Assembly: GCA_965208965.1 (NCBI GenBank)
Contig: OZ242384.1
Span: forward strand, 372,001-436,000
Direction: 5' to 3'
Origin: Bin5 sp965208965
Lineage (GTDB): Bacteria > Chloroflexota > Anaerolineae > Caldilineales > Caldilineaceae
Length of the DNA: 64,000 nucleotides
Position 1 is the stretch's first letter; each line of letters opens with the position of its first letter. The notes under the pieces are model-generated. The model was not told the origin of the DNA, ran no database searches, and worked only from the letters and a program-made list of their open reading frames with translations. Shown here piece after piece: positions 28,068 through 36,343 of the stretch. Position numbers and translations under genes: made by a program.

Positions 28068-29732
28068 ATGTGTGCAGAACGCAAGGCGATCTACATCTCC
28101 GATATGGGCCGTTGTGAGCCTGGATCGGCCATTTCAGAGACGGCGCAGCATGGTCACTGGCGGGCGATCCCTTACGAAGCGGAAGGCGTGTCGGGCACGA
28201 TGATAACGGCCGGCATCGAGTGCAAAGCGCCCACGGTTACCCTTCCACTGGAGGTGGAAGGATGGTATGCCATCCACCTGGGTATCTGGACCAATTGGGT
28301 TGACAGGGTGACGCGTGTCAAGCTGACGGATGACCCCTGCTTTAGTACGGCCACGACCCTTTATCCGGACATAAAGAAGACGAATTATTTCGCGAGTATC
28401 GGCGAAGTGTATTGGAAGTGCGCTGATCTGACAGGCCAGGCGTTGCATATCGGCCAGCAGAGCGGCGGCACGCCGTGGGCGTCGGGGATTGCCTACGTGA
28501 AGCTGGAGCCTTTGACCCCTGAAGAGGTTGATGCCATCCAAGAGGATAGAGCCGGAAGCGATACGAAGCGGCTCGTCGCCTACAACGACGCCTGGAGCGT
28601 TTTCGGCGAAAGGGCGCTGTATACGGAGGAAGACATCATCGAAGAGGTAGAACCGTTTCGCGATACTGACTTCCAGAAACTTCTTTGGGGAATCGGCGCG
28701 GGGAGCATGGTGCAGTATCTGTCCGAAGTGGGCGAACTTGCCGAAAAGAAGGGTATGAGCGACTTTTCGCGGTACTGCGATCGGCAGGCAGCAGAGAGTT
28801 TCCGTACGCTGAGGGAGAAGGGGATTGACCCTCTGAAGACGGTGATCGACCATGCCCACGATCTGGGTATCGAGCTGCATGGTACGTACCGCGTGGGCGG
28901 ATGGGTTTTTCCGCCGCCGGATGATTTTGAAGACGGGCTTTACCGCCAGCATCCTGAATGGCGCTGTGTGAACCGAGACGGCCGGCCCGTGGCCCGCCTG
29001 AGCTATGCTTTTCCAGGCGTCAAGGACTTTGTGATTTCGCTATTCCGAGAAGTGGCAGAGCGGGGGGCGGACGGCGTCAACATGGCCTTTATTCGCGGAC
29101 TGCCTTGTGTACTCTACGAGCAGCCGATCGTGGAAGGTTTTCAGCAGCTGCACGGACAGGATCCCAGAGAGCTGCCGGAGGATGATCCTGGCTGGCTATC
29201 CTACAGAGCGAGCTGGATGACGTCGTTCATGCGGGAGCTACGCGAGGAGATGGACCGGGTGGGCGAGCGGCAGGGGCGACGTATTCAGGTATCAGCTTAC
29301 GTTATCGAAACGCTGGCGTACAATCTTCAGTATGGCCTGGACGTGGGGGCCTGGGCCGAGGAGGGGCTGGTTGATTTCATTATTCCCAACCCGTGGCACG
29401 GAGACATGGATGTTGATGTTGCCTCCTTCGTAGAAGTGACGCGGGGCACCGACTGCAAGGTGTACGCCGACATTTTGCCGCGGCGGATGCCGACGGACGA
29501 GTACCGGCAGCGGGCATTGGACTGCTACGCAGCGGGTGTCGACGGACTGGCTTTCTGGGACACGAACAGCCGCTACCCTTTCCTGGACGAATGGAGCATG
29601 ATACGGCGGTTGGGGCATGAAGAGGCGTTGCAGGGGTGGGCAGATGACGAGTGGCCTGCATACCGGCAGGTGCCTTTGCACAGTTTGGGGGGGCATCATA
29701 TGGGTAGTTATTCGCCCTACTGGTCAGCATAA
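28068..29732 (+). CDS. predicted glycoside hydrolase-like TIM-barrel protein (GHL10-like), paralogue 2
   Basis: 554 residues from the ATG at 28068, which follows GAGGAGGG. It aligns end to end with the preceding gene: same start pattern (I-Y-I-S-D-M-G-R-C), V-E-G-W-Y-A-I-H-L-G, A-Y-V-K-L-E, V-I-D-H-A-H-D-L-G-I-E-L-H, S-Y-A-F-P-G-V-K-D-F and A-D-G-V-N-M-A-F-I-R-G. Identity is moderate, so the duplication is old and the two may have different specificities. Only 22 bases separate the genes. Cytoplasmic by absence of a signal peptide. Confidence 0.65.
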   Translation: MCAERKAIYISDMGRCEPGSAISETAQHGHWRAIPYEAEGVSGTMITAGIECKAPTVTLPLEVEGWYAIHLGIWTNWVDRVTRVKLTDDPCFSTATTLYPDIKKTNYFASIGEVYWKCADLTGQALHIGQQSGGTPWASGIAYVKLEPLTPEEVDAIQEDRAGSDTKRLVAYNDAWSVFGERALYTEEDIIEEVEPFRDTDFQKLLWGIGAGSMVQYLSEVGELAEKKGMSDFSRYCDRQAAESFRTLREKGIDPLKTVIDHAHDLGIELHGTYRVGGWVFPPPDDFEDGLYRQHPEWRCVNRDGRPVARLSYAFPGVKDFVISLFREVAERGADGVNMAFIRGLPCVLYEQPIVEGFQQLHGQDPRELPEDDPGWLSYRASWMTSFMRELREEMDRVGERQGRRIQVSAYVIETLAYNLQYGLDVGAWAEEGLVDFIIPNPWHGDMDVDVASFVEVTRGTDCKVYADILPRRMPTDEYRQRALDCYAAGVDGLAFWDTNSRYPFLDEWSMIRRLGHEEALQGWADDEWPAYRQVPLHSLGGHHMGSYSPYWSA

Positions 29733-29987
29733 GCCGCACTGGCGCAGGCGAGCGCAGTCATTCTTTGCGGGCAACGGGAGCATAGTGCGGTGCCTCCTTT
29801 TTCAGCTACCCTCTACATGAATGCAGTTAAGAAGCAGGAACGTAGTTTCCTCAAGTAGCTCTCGCATTTGGCCGAGAGCTACTGGACTTCCCAACAGTCT
29901 GACTTACATCTTCCTTCCACCTATCGGTATCAGGTGGCAATGCAACACATTCTTCGCCTTGAGCTGCCTCGAAGGAGAAGCGTAGCT

Positions 29988-31043
29988 ATGTTCGTGGACA
30001 TGCAACCTGCCGACTATCAGCCGGTACTTCCCTCAGAGCTGGGTTACGGTATCGGCATCGTTGGATGCGGCATCCTCGTCCAGGGCTTGGAGGTGCCCGC
30101 CTACAAGAAGGCCGGCTACCGCGTCGTGGCCTGCTGCGACAGATTCGAGGAGAGAGCGCGCAGCGCGGCAGCCAGTTTCGACAGTCCACTTGTTACAACC
30201 GACTTGGAAGAACTGTTGTCGCATCCGGAGGTGCAGATTGTTGATCTGGCGGTACATGCTCACCAGCGCCTGCCTCTGGTCGAGCAGATCGCCGCTGCTG
30301 GCAAGCACGTCTTTTCTCAGAAGCCCCTGGCTCCCAGCTTGCACGAGGCCGAGCGTATGGTAGGGATATGCCGCGACGCCGGCGTTACATTGATGGTCAA
30401 TCAACAGGCGCGGTGGGCACCCCCTCATCGGGCGCTAAAAGTTCTGGTAGACCGAGGGGAATTAGGGCACGTCTACGCAATTACCCACATCCATCGGGCC
30501 TGTCAGGATTTTGGCTGGTATGCTGAGCGAGAGGACTTCAACATCGTTGATTTTGGAATCCATTTTATTGACTTGAGCCGCTACTTTAGCGGTTACACAC
30601 CTCGGCGGGTAAAGACGACAACCACGATGGTGCCCGGCCAGAACGCGGTTTCCCCGATGATCTATACAATCCTCTTTGAATACGAGCCTTCGGCCCAGGT
30701 CATGACGACCTTGCACTTTAACAACATCATTTCAGCACACGCTCTCCATGATCAGATGTGGTACGTGGATGGAACGCGTGGGAGCGCACTTCTCCGCGAT
30801 CCTGCGGGGGCGGCCAAGTTGAGCCTGTCGTTCAAGGACTCTCCCGAACGGGTGCAGAGTTTCGATATCGCGGGGACCTGGGAGTATGAAGGGTTTGCCG
30901 GTTCGATGGGAGAGATGATGCTGGCATTGGAGGAGGGGCGGGAGCCGGAGAGTTCGGGTCGGGGCCACCTGGAAAGTTTACGATTGGCATTCGCGGCGGT
31001 GGAGAGTGCCAATTCAGGTGAGAGTGTGGAATTGGGACGGTAG
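29988..31043 (+). CDS. Gfo/Idh/MocA-family oxidoreductase, paralogue of the gene at 19895
   Basis: 351 residues, the same length as the protein at 19895 and about three quarters identical by eye. Rossmann motif G-I-V-G-C-G-I-L, Q-K-P in place of E-K-P, and V-D-F-G-I-H-F-I-D. The ribosome site GAAGGAGAAGCGTAG and about 120 bases of leader are also shared with the paralogue. It closes the importer/GHL locus on the plus strand and faces the convergent permease gene at 31139. Confidence 0.9.
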   Translation: MFVDMQPADYQPVLPSELGYGIGIVGCGILVQGLEVPAYKKAGYRVVACCDRFEERARSAAASFDSPLVTTDLEELLSHPEVQIVDLAVHAHQRLPLVEQIAAAGKHVFSQKPLAPSLHEAERMVGICRDAGVTLMVNQQARWAPPHRALKVLVDRGELGHVYAITHIHRACQDFGWYAEREDFNIVDFGIHFIDLSRYFSGYTPRRVKTTTTMVPGQNAVSPMIYTILFEYEPSAQVMTTLHFNNIISAHALHDQMWYVDGTRGSALLRDPAGAAKLSLSFKDSPERVQSFDIAGTWEYEGFAGSMGEMMLALEEGREPESSGRGHLESLRLAFAAVESANSGESVELGR

Positions 31044-31138
31044 AGAGCCAGGGAAAGGGCCTAAAACGACGACTAGATCGCCTGTATGGAGAATGGGGGT
31101 GCTGGGGCGACCTGGGCTGAAATCTTACGGCGAGTAAA

Positions 31139-32035
31139 TCAACCCTTCAGACCGGTCAGGACAACACCCTCGATGATGAAGCGCTGGACGGCGATGAAGA
31201 GGGCGAGGATGGGGATGATAGCGAGGCTGGCTCCGGCCATGATGACGCCGTACTGGTTCCAGAATTCGCCAACGAAGGTTGCAAGGCCGACTGTGATGAC
31301 GTATTTGTCGTGGCTGGAGATGACGACGAGGGGCCAGAGGAAATCGTTCCAGTTCCACATGAAGTAGAAGGCGATGAGGGTGAAGAGGGCGGCCCTGGAA
31401 AGGGGTATGATGATGCGGTGGAAGATATACCACTCGCCTGCGCCGTCGATGCGGGCGGCGTCGATCAGTTCGGTGGGGATGGTATACATGAACTGGCGGA
31501 ACATAAACATTGCGTAGATTGTGAAGATTTCGGGGACGATCAGGGCGGTATAGGTATCGGCCCAGCCGACCTGGACGGTCATGAGGTAGAGGGGGATGAG
31601 ATAGACTTCGAAGGGGATGATCCAGGTGCTGAGCAGGATGTAGAAGATGATGTCGCGGCCGCGGAAGACGAATTTGCCGAAGATATAGCCGAGGAGCGCG
31701 CTGGTGTAGATGTTGAAGACGGTCTTGATGACGCTTATGAAGGTTGTATTCCAGTAGAGGCGGCCCATGTTGGCGCGGTCAAAGACATCGATGTAGTTGG
31801 AAATAGTGGGGTTGATGGGGAAGAGACGGGGCGGGAAGGAGACGGTTTCGGCCTGGGGTTTGAAGGAGGTGCTGATCATCCAGATGAAAGGGACGACCAT
31901 CAGAATGGCGCCCGCCCCCAGGACAAGGTAGTTGATCAACAGGCCGCGGCGCAGGCGCTGGAAATCGGTCGCGCCGCGGTTGAGGGCCCGCGTATCGACC
32001 TGGCTGGGTATACCAACAAAGTCCTGGTTAGCCAT
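31139..32035 (-). CDS. carbohydrate ABC transporter permease, MalG type
   Basis: 298 residues; ATG after GGAG. Six predicted helices, docking loop L-I-D-A-A-R-I-D-G-A-G-E-W-Y-I-F and tail Q-R-F-I-I-E-G-V-V. Last gene of the third MalEFG-type operon, which has no ATPase gene. Confidence 0.93.
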   Translation of the reverse strand: MANQDFVGIPSQVDTRALNRGATDFQRLRRGLLINYLVLGAGAILMVVPFIWMISTSFKPQAETVSFPPRLFPINPTISNYIDVFDRANMGRLYWNTTFISVIKTVFNIYTSALLGYIFGKFVFRGRDIIFYILLSTWIIPFEVYLIPLYLMTVQVGWADTYTALIVPEIFTIYAMFMFRQFMYTIPTELIDAARIDGAGEWYIFHRIIIPLSRAALFTLIAFYFMWNWNDFLWPLVVISSHDKYVITVGLATFVGEFWNQYGVIMAGASLAIIPILALFIAVQRFIIEGVVLTGLKG

Positions 32036-32098
32036 GCGTTACTCCAAAAAAAGGCCAGGTCTGACAAGGGGTATGACAGCGTCGGGTTTGAAAGTAGC

Positions 32099-33016
32099 TC
32101 ATAGTTCCCAGTCGACCCGTTGCAGTTTGAACTGGACGAGTGTAAGGATAAGAACGATAGCGAACAGGACGAAGGACATGCTGGAGGCCTGGCCCATGAA
32201 CATGCGCTGGAAGGCGTAGTCGTAGATATGGAGCGCCAGCACCCTGGTGGAGTCGAGCGGGCCGCCGCCGGTCATCATGTAGATGGCCTGGAAGCCGCCG
32301 CTGAAACCGCCGATGACGCCGGTGATGAGAACGAAGGAGACGACCGGTTTGAGCAGTGGGAGAGTAATTTTGAGGGCCAGTTGGAGGCTGCTGGCGCCGT
32401 CGATTTCGGCGGCTTCGTAGTAGTCCTGGGGGATACCCTTCAGTCCGGCGAGATAGATGATGACGGTGAAGCCGATCCCGCCCCAGATTCCCATGACGAT
32501 GATGCTGGGCATGGCCCAGGTGGTGGACTGGAGCCAGGGGACAGGTTGGATGCCCACAAGGCTGAGGAGCTGATTGAGCAGCCCGAAACGGGTCTGCAGC
32601 ATCCACTTCCAGATTGTGGCGCTGGCGATTACGGAGGTCATGACGGGCAGGAAGTAGAGCAGACGCAGGAGAATGCTGCCGCGCTTAATCGGGTTGAGGA
32701 TGAGAGCGACGATGAGGGAACAGAATGCGCCGAGGAAGGTGCCGGCGAAGGTGCGGTACATGGTGTTCCACATGACTTTGTAGAAGAGCGAATCCTTGGC
32801 GAGGAGGACGTAGTTGTCGAGACCGACAAAGGGTGAGACGTTGCCGAAGAGGCTCCACTCGTGCATGCTGATGAAGAAAGCGAAGAAGATAGGGTAGAAC
32901 TTGACAATAAGGTAGAAGAGGATGGTGGGAACGAGGGCGATGACGATGAAGCGGTGCTCGGCGGCGCGCAACGTGGACCGGCTACCTGTAAATTTCTGTG
33001 TGATAGTTTGAATCAT
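32099..33016 (-). CDS. carbohydrate ABC transporter permease, MalF type
   Basis: 305 residues from the ATG at 33016. The in-frame GTG 15 bases earlier was rejected because it lies on the GGGAGG ribosome site itself. Docking loop Y-E-A-A-E-I-D-G-A-S-S-L-Q-L-A. Partner of the permease at 31139. Confidence 0.92.
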   Translation of the reverse strand: MIQTITQKFTGSRSTLRAAEHRFIVIALVPTILFYLIVKFYPIFFAFFISMHEWSLFGNVSPFVGLDNYVLLAKDSLFYKVMWNTMYRTFAGTFLGAFCSLIVALILNPIKRGSILLRLLYFLPVMTSVIASATIWKWMLQTRFGLLNQLLSLVGIQPVPWLQSTTWAMPSIIVMGIWGGIGFTVIIYLAGLKGIPQDYYEAAEIDGASSLQLALKITLPLLKPVVSFVLITGVIGGFSGGFQAIYMMTGGGPLDSTRVLALHIYDYAFQRMFMGQASSMSFVLFAIVLILTLVQFKLQRVDWEL

Positions 33017-33257
33017 CACATCGCCTCCCACGGGGCGTTTGCTGTGTTTTGGGCGGAGGCCGACAGACGGACTCTACAACAGCGGTACGGGTTGCGGCAG
33101 AGCAGATTTGAATGCGGAGGCGGGCCGGCAGACCTGATCGCGATCCCATCAGCCAGTGTAAGTGCCGGCGAGGATCGCAGGTCAATTCGTGGTCGTTTCG
33201 CTGCCCCCGACTAACCAGCCGGCTCGGGTTTCCGAACCAGAATTGGATAGGATATGG

Positions 33258-33290
33258 AGACTCCCACGCCTGGAGCAGGCGTGGGAGTTT
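33258..33290 (-). promoter_or_regulatory. long perfect hairpin between binding-protein and permease genes
   Basis: Arms 33261-33272 and 33276-33287 pair perfectly over 12 bp around a 3-base loop and extend three pairs outward. It lies in the 316-base gap 33017-33332. No strong T-run follows on the minus strand, so partial termination or 3'-end protection of the binding-protein message is more likely than a full stop. Nothing else was recognised in this gap. Confidence 0.65.
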
Positions 33291-33332
33291 CGCATACGAA
33301 GGATAGCTTGCAGCGCGGGCCGGCTGTCCGGT

Positions 33333-34649
33333 CTAGACCCAATACTTTGCCAGGCCCTCGTCGATGAGCTTCTGGATTTCGGCGTCGCCGTACTCCAGAG
33401 CCTCGGCCACCGTCCGTCCTTCGTTCATTATCAGATGCATAACGTCATTCTGAACGGAACCGGCGCGCTCGGGCACGGCGGCATAGTTGCGTTCATGGGG
33501 ATTGACTTCAGAGGCCTCTTTAAGGCCGGGTGTCTCCAGCAGCCTGGGGTCGGACATAAGGTCGGCGCGCTCCGGTACGAGCGAGATCAGTTCGCACAAG
33601 GCCCAGTAGGCATCTTTGCCACCGTCCTTGTAGAGGTACTCCATGAACTCCCAGGTGTCGCCATCGTTTTCGGGGTGGCCGGTTACGGCAGAGATGGAGG
33701 TTACGGTGTCCTTGTAGCCATAGAGCGGGTCGGGTTCGCCGGATGGGGTAGGCGGGTGCGAGTAGCCGATGTGGGGGTACATATCGGGATAGGTGTTGAC
33801 GTACTCACCGACAACCCAGGTCTGTTCCTCGGTCATGGCAGCGAGGCCGTTGCCAATGGAGTCGAAGTTGGGGAATCCGGGGTCCCAGACTTCGTGGACG
33901 AGGGAGAGGTCGGTGATGTAGCTGAAGGCCTCATGGACTTCGGGGCTGGTCATGAGAGAGATCTGTTCATCGCCGTTGTTCTGGATGACGTTGCCACCCA
34001 ACTGATAGATCTGGCTCAACACGGGCCATTCGCCAGTGAGGGCGAAACCGGCGCGTGAAATGGCGCCTGTTCCGTCTTTCTGTGTGAGCGCCTTGGCTGC
34101 TGTGGTGAAGTCGTCCCAGGTCTTGGGGGGCGACTCCGGATCGAGGCCGGCCTCTTCGAACATCTGCTTGTTGTACATCAGGAGGGTACAGGTGGTGCCA
34201 GTAGGAAGTACGTAGCGCCCGTTGGTCTTAATGTCAAAGAGGGGATAGGCCTCTTCGAACCAGCTGGGCGGGAAGATGTCCTCGGGGAACTCAAGGACGA
34301 GATTTTCTTCACGCATCTGGTGCATAAAGGCAAGTGAACGCATTTTGATCATGTTCGGCCCTGTACCAGCTGCGAGGGCTGAGTAGAGCTTCTCGACATA
34401 GCCGCCGGCAATAGACTGGACATCGACAGTGATTCGATCGTTTTGTTCTGCGAATTTGTCGGCTACGCTGCGGTAGAGATCCATGCGGATATCCCACCAG
34501 CCCCAAAGAGAAAGCTCGACCGGTTCTTCGTCGGCGGCCCCTTCCATACCGGGCCCTGCTGCGGGAACGCAGGCGGCCATGGCCAATCCGAAGCCAGCGA
34601 GTCCGGCTGTTTTGAGAAAGTGTCGTCGACTTGAGCTTTGCATTTTCAT
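33333..34649 (-). CDS. extracellular solute-binding lipoprotein with twin-arginine signal
   Basis: 438 residues. A canonical Tat motif S-R-R-H-F-L-K is followed by a hydrophobic stretch and lipobox M-A-A-C. Family 1 sugar-binding pattern: L-S-L-W-G-W-W-D, L-A-A-G-T-G-P-N-M-I, P-T-G-T-T-C-T-L-L-M-Y-N-K-Q-M-F. ATG start with AGGAG. First gene of the third MalEFG-type operon. Confidence 0.92.
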   Translation of the reverse strand: MKMQSSSRRHFLKTAGLAGFGLAMAACVPAAGPGMEGAADEEPVELSLWGWWDIRMDLYRSVADKFAEQNDRITVDVQSIAGGYVEKLYSALAAGTGPNMIKMRSLAFMHQMREENLVLEFPEDIFPPSWFEEAYPLFDIKTNGRYVLPTGTTCTLLMYNKQMFEEAGLDPESPPKTWDDFTTAAKALTQKDGTGAISRAGFALTGEWPVLSQIYQLGGNVIQNNGDEQISLMTSPEVHEAFSYITDLSLVHEVWDPGFPNFDSIGNGLAAMTEEQTWVVGEYVNTYPDMYPHIGYSHPPTPSGEPDPLYGYKDTVTSISAVTGHPENDGDTWEFMEYLYKDGGKDAYWALCELISLVPERADLMSDPRLLETPGLKEASEVNPHERNYAAVPERAGSVQNDVMHLIMNEGRTVAEALEYGDAEIQKLIDEGLAKYWV

Positions 34650-34787
34650 GATTTTCGCTCCTGGATTTGCGTTGTTTAGAGGTGTGGGGACTGGAGGACT
34701 GATTGGTTTACATTTCGGTTCATTTGAAACCTGCGCGAGGAAGATCGATGTGAAGCACGCCGCTTGTCATGCACTATATAATTGTCT

Positions 34788-34802
34788 ACGGTTGGCATCC
34801 GT
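34788..34802. promoter_or_regulatory. palindromic operator candidate upstream of sugar operon 3
   Basis: A 15-base near-palindrome with outer arms ACGG and CCGT lies 139 bases before the binding-protein start. Beside it on the minus strand are a TTTACG (-35-like) and an AT-rich TTATAT (-10-like) with 18-base spacing, which would place the palindrome inside the promoter. Both promoter boxes are weak. Confidence 0.3.
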
Positions 34803-34929
34803 AAACTAACACACGCATTGGCTGTTGTCAATGATTCTCTTCGTACAGTACACGGTCGTCCACAGCCCAATCTGTCCCTCAAACTCACATCAGGCCAACA
34901 CCGGAATCCTCGCTCTCAGGTGCACATGA

Positions 34930-36339
34930 CTAGTCCAACCTGGCTAGCTTGTGGGAAACAAGATTGACCCCAAGCCGCTTGGCGCGTGCTGCGACTGAGG
35001 CGGTGACGGCGCAGCTGATCTCCAACTCGTCGATGCGGGTGGAGCGACCGTTGCGGAGTACGACTTCGCCGTTGACGAGGACCGTGTCCACGCTTCCGGT
35101 GCCCATTGTCAGGGCGAGGAGGTGAACGGGGTTGTTGGCGGGGTAGGCGCCGGCGGCGCGGGGGGAGCGGATGACGATGTCGGCGCGTTTGCCCGGTTCG
35201 AGGCTGCCAAGTTCGCTTTGGAGGCCGGCCGCGGCGGCAGCGTTGAGGGTCTGCATTTCGAGGAGGGCGGAGGGGGATACGGGATCGTCGCCTACTCGTG
35301 CGGCGAGATGTGCCGCCAACATGAGCTCGGCGGGCGTGCAGTCGAAGGCGCCGTCGACGCCGAGGGATACGGGGACACCGCGGCGGTGGCGTTCGGCCAT
35401 TCTGAATTCGGCGGTGCGGGCGATGCCGAGCGAAAAGAAGGAGATTGGGCTCCATACTATCTGGCAGCCGCTTTCCTGGATGGCGGCCTCCTCGTCGTCG
35501 TCGAGGAGGTTTGCATGGATGATGACGGTGTTCTGGTCGAGGACGCCGAGTTCGTGCAGGTGGACGAGCTGGTTGATGCCGGTCACGGAGCGGTAGATTT
35601 CGCCTTCGCCGGGGGCGTAGCCGGCGTGCAGGTGGAGGGGGACGTTGTTGGCGCGGGCGCAGTCGTGGGCTGCCTGCAGAAGTTCGGGCGAGGCGGTGCC
35701 TACGCCGTAGACGAAGACAAAGCCGCGCACCAGCGCGTCGGCGTCCTGATTTCGGTGCAGTTCCGCGTCGAGCAGTCCAATCGCACGATCGCGGTCGACG
35801 GGGGCGCGCGCCATGAGGCGGGGGCTTTCGAGGCCGGGCATGGCGGCGAGGGTTTCGCGGCGGTCCCATATGTATGGCGGGGAGAAGAGCGCTCGCATGC
35901 CGACACGTTCGACTGCTGCGGCGGCGGCATCGGTTGAGAAGAGGGTGCCGGGCTCGATGAACATGGTGAAGCCGCTTTGCAGCATCTCGAGGGCGGCCAT
36001 GGCGGTGGCGTCCGCTTCATCCTGGGGGGTGACATCGGCTTTCCAGTCGGCAAACTTGATGGTGGAAGCGTCTACGTCGTGGATGTTGCCGAAGACGCCG
36101 CGGCAGGTGGTGTGTACGATGTGGTTGTGGGCGTCGATGAAGCCGGGATGGACGATGGCGCCGGCGGCGTCGATCGTCTGGCCCGCATCATATTTCGGGC
36201 GCAGTTCGGCGTCGGCGCCGACCTCGACAAAACGCGAGTCTGTGACAACCACGGCGCCGGCGGGGTAGATGGTGCGGGCGGCGTCCATGGTTATTACCAG
36301 GCCGTTGCTGATCAGGAGATCGCAGGCGTTCTTGCTCAT
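34930..36339 (-). CDS. amidohydrolase, TRZ/ATZ/cytosine-deaminase-like
   Basis: 469 residues from the ATG at 36339, four bases after the stop of the preceding gene. Metal-dependent TIM-barrel hydrolase: G-F-I-D-A-H-N-H carries the first metal His pair, L-H-L-H-A-G-Y the third, V-I-I-H-A-N-L the fourth and L-G-V-D-G-A-F-D the catalytic Asp. Closest in pattern to SsnA/TrzN/guanine-deaminase-type enzymes that deaminate or dechlorinate N-heterocycles. Last gene of a four-gene operon. Confidence 0.88.
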   Translation of the reverse strand: MSKNACDLLISNGLVITMDAARTIYPAGAVVVTDSRFVEVGADAELRPKYDAGQTIDAAGAIVHPGFIDAHNHIVHTTCRGVFGNIHDVDASTIKFADWKADVTPQDEADATAMAALEMLQSGFTMFIEPGTLFSTDAAAAAVERVGMRALFSPPYIWDRRETLAAMPGLESPRLMARAPVDRDRAIGLLDAELHRNQDADALVRGFVFVYGVGTASPELLQAAHDCARANNVPLHLHAGYAPGEGEIYRSVTGINQLVHLHELGVLDQNTVIIHANLLDDDEEAAIQESGCQIVWSPISFFSLGIARTAEFRMAERHRRGVPVSLGVDGAFDCTPAELMLAAHLAARVGDDPVSPSALLEMQTLNAAAAAGLQSELGSLEPGKRADIVIRSPRAAGAYPANNPVHLLALTMGTGSVDTVLVNGEVVLRNGRSTRIDELEISCAVTASVAARAKRLGVNLVSHKLARLD

Positions 36340-36343
36340 TGGA

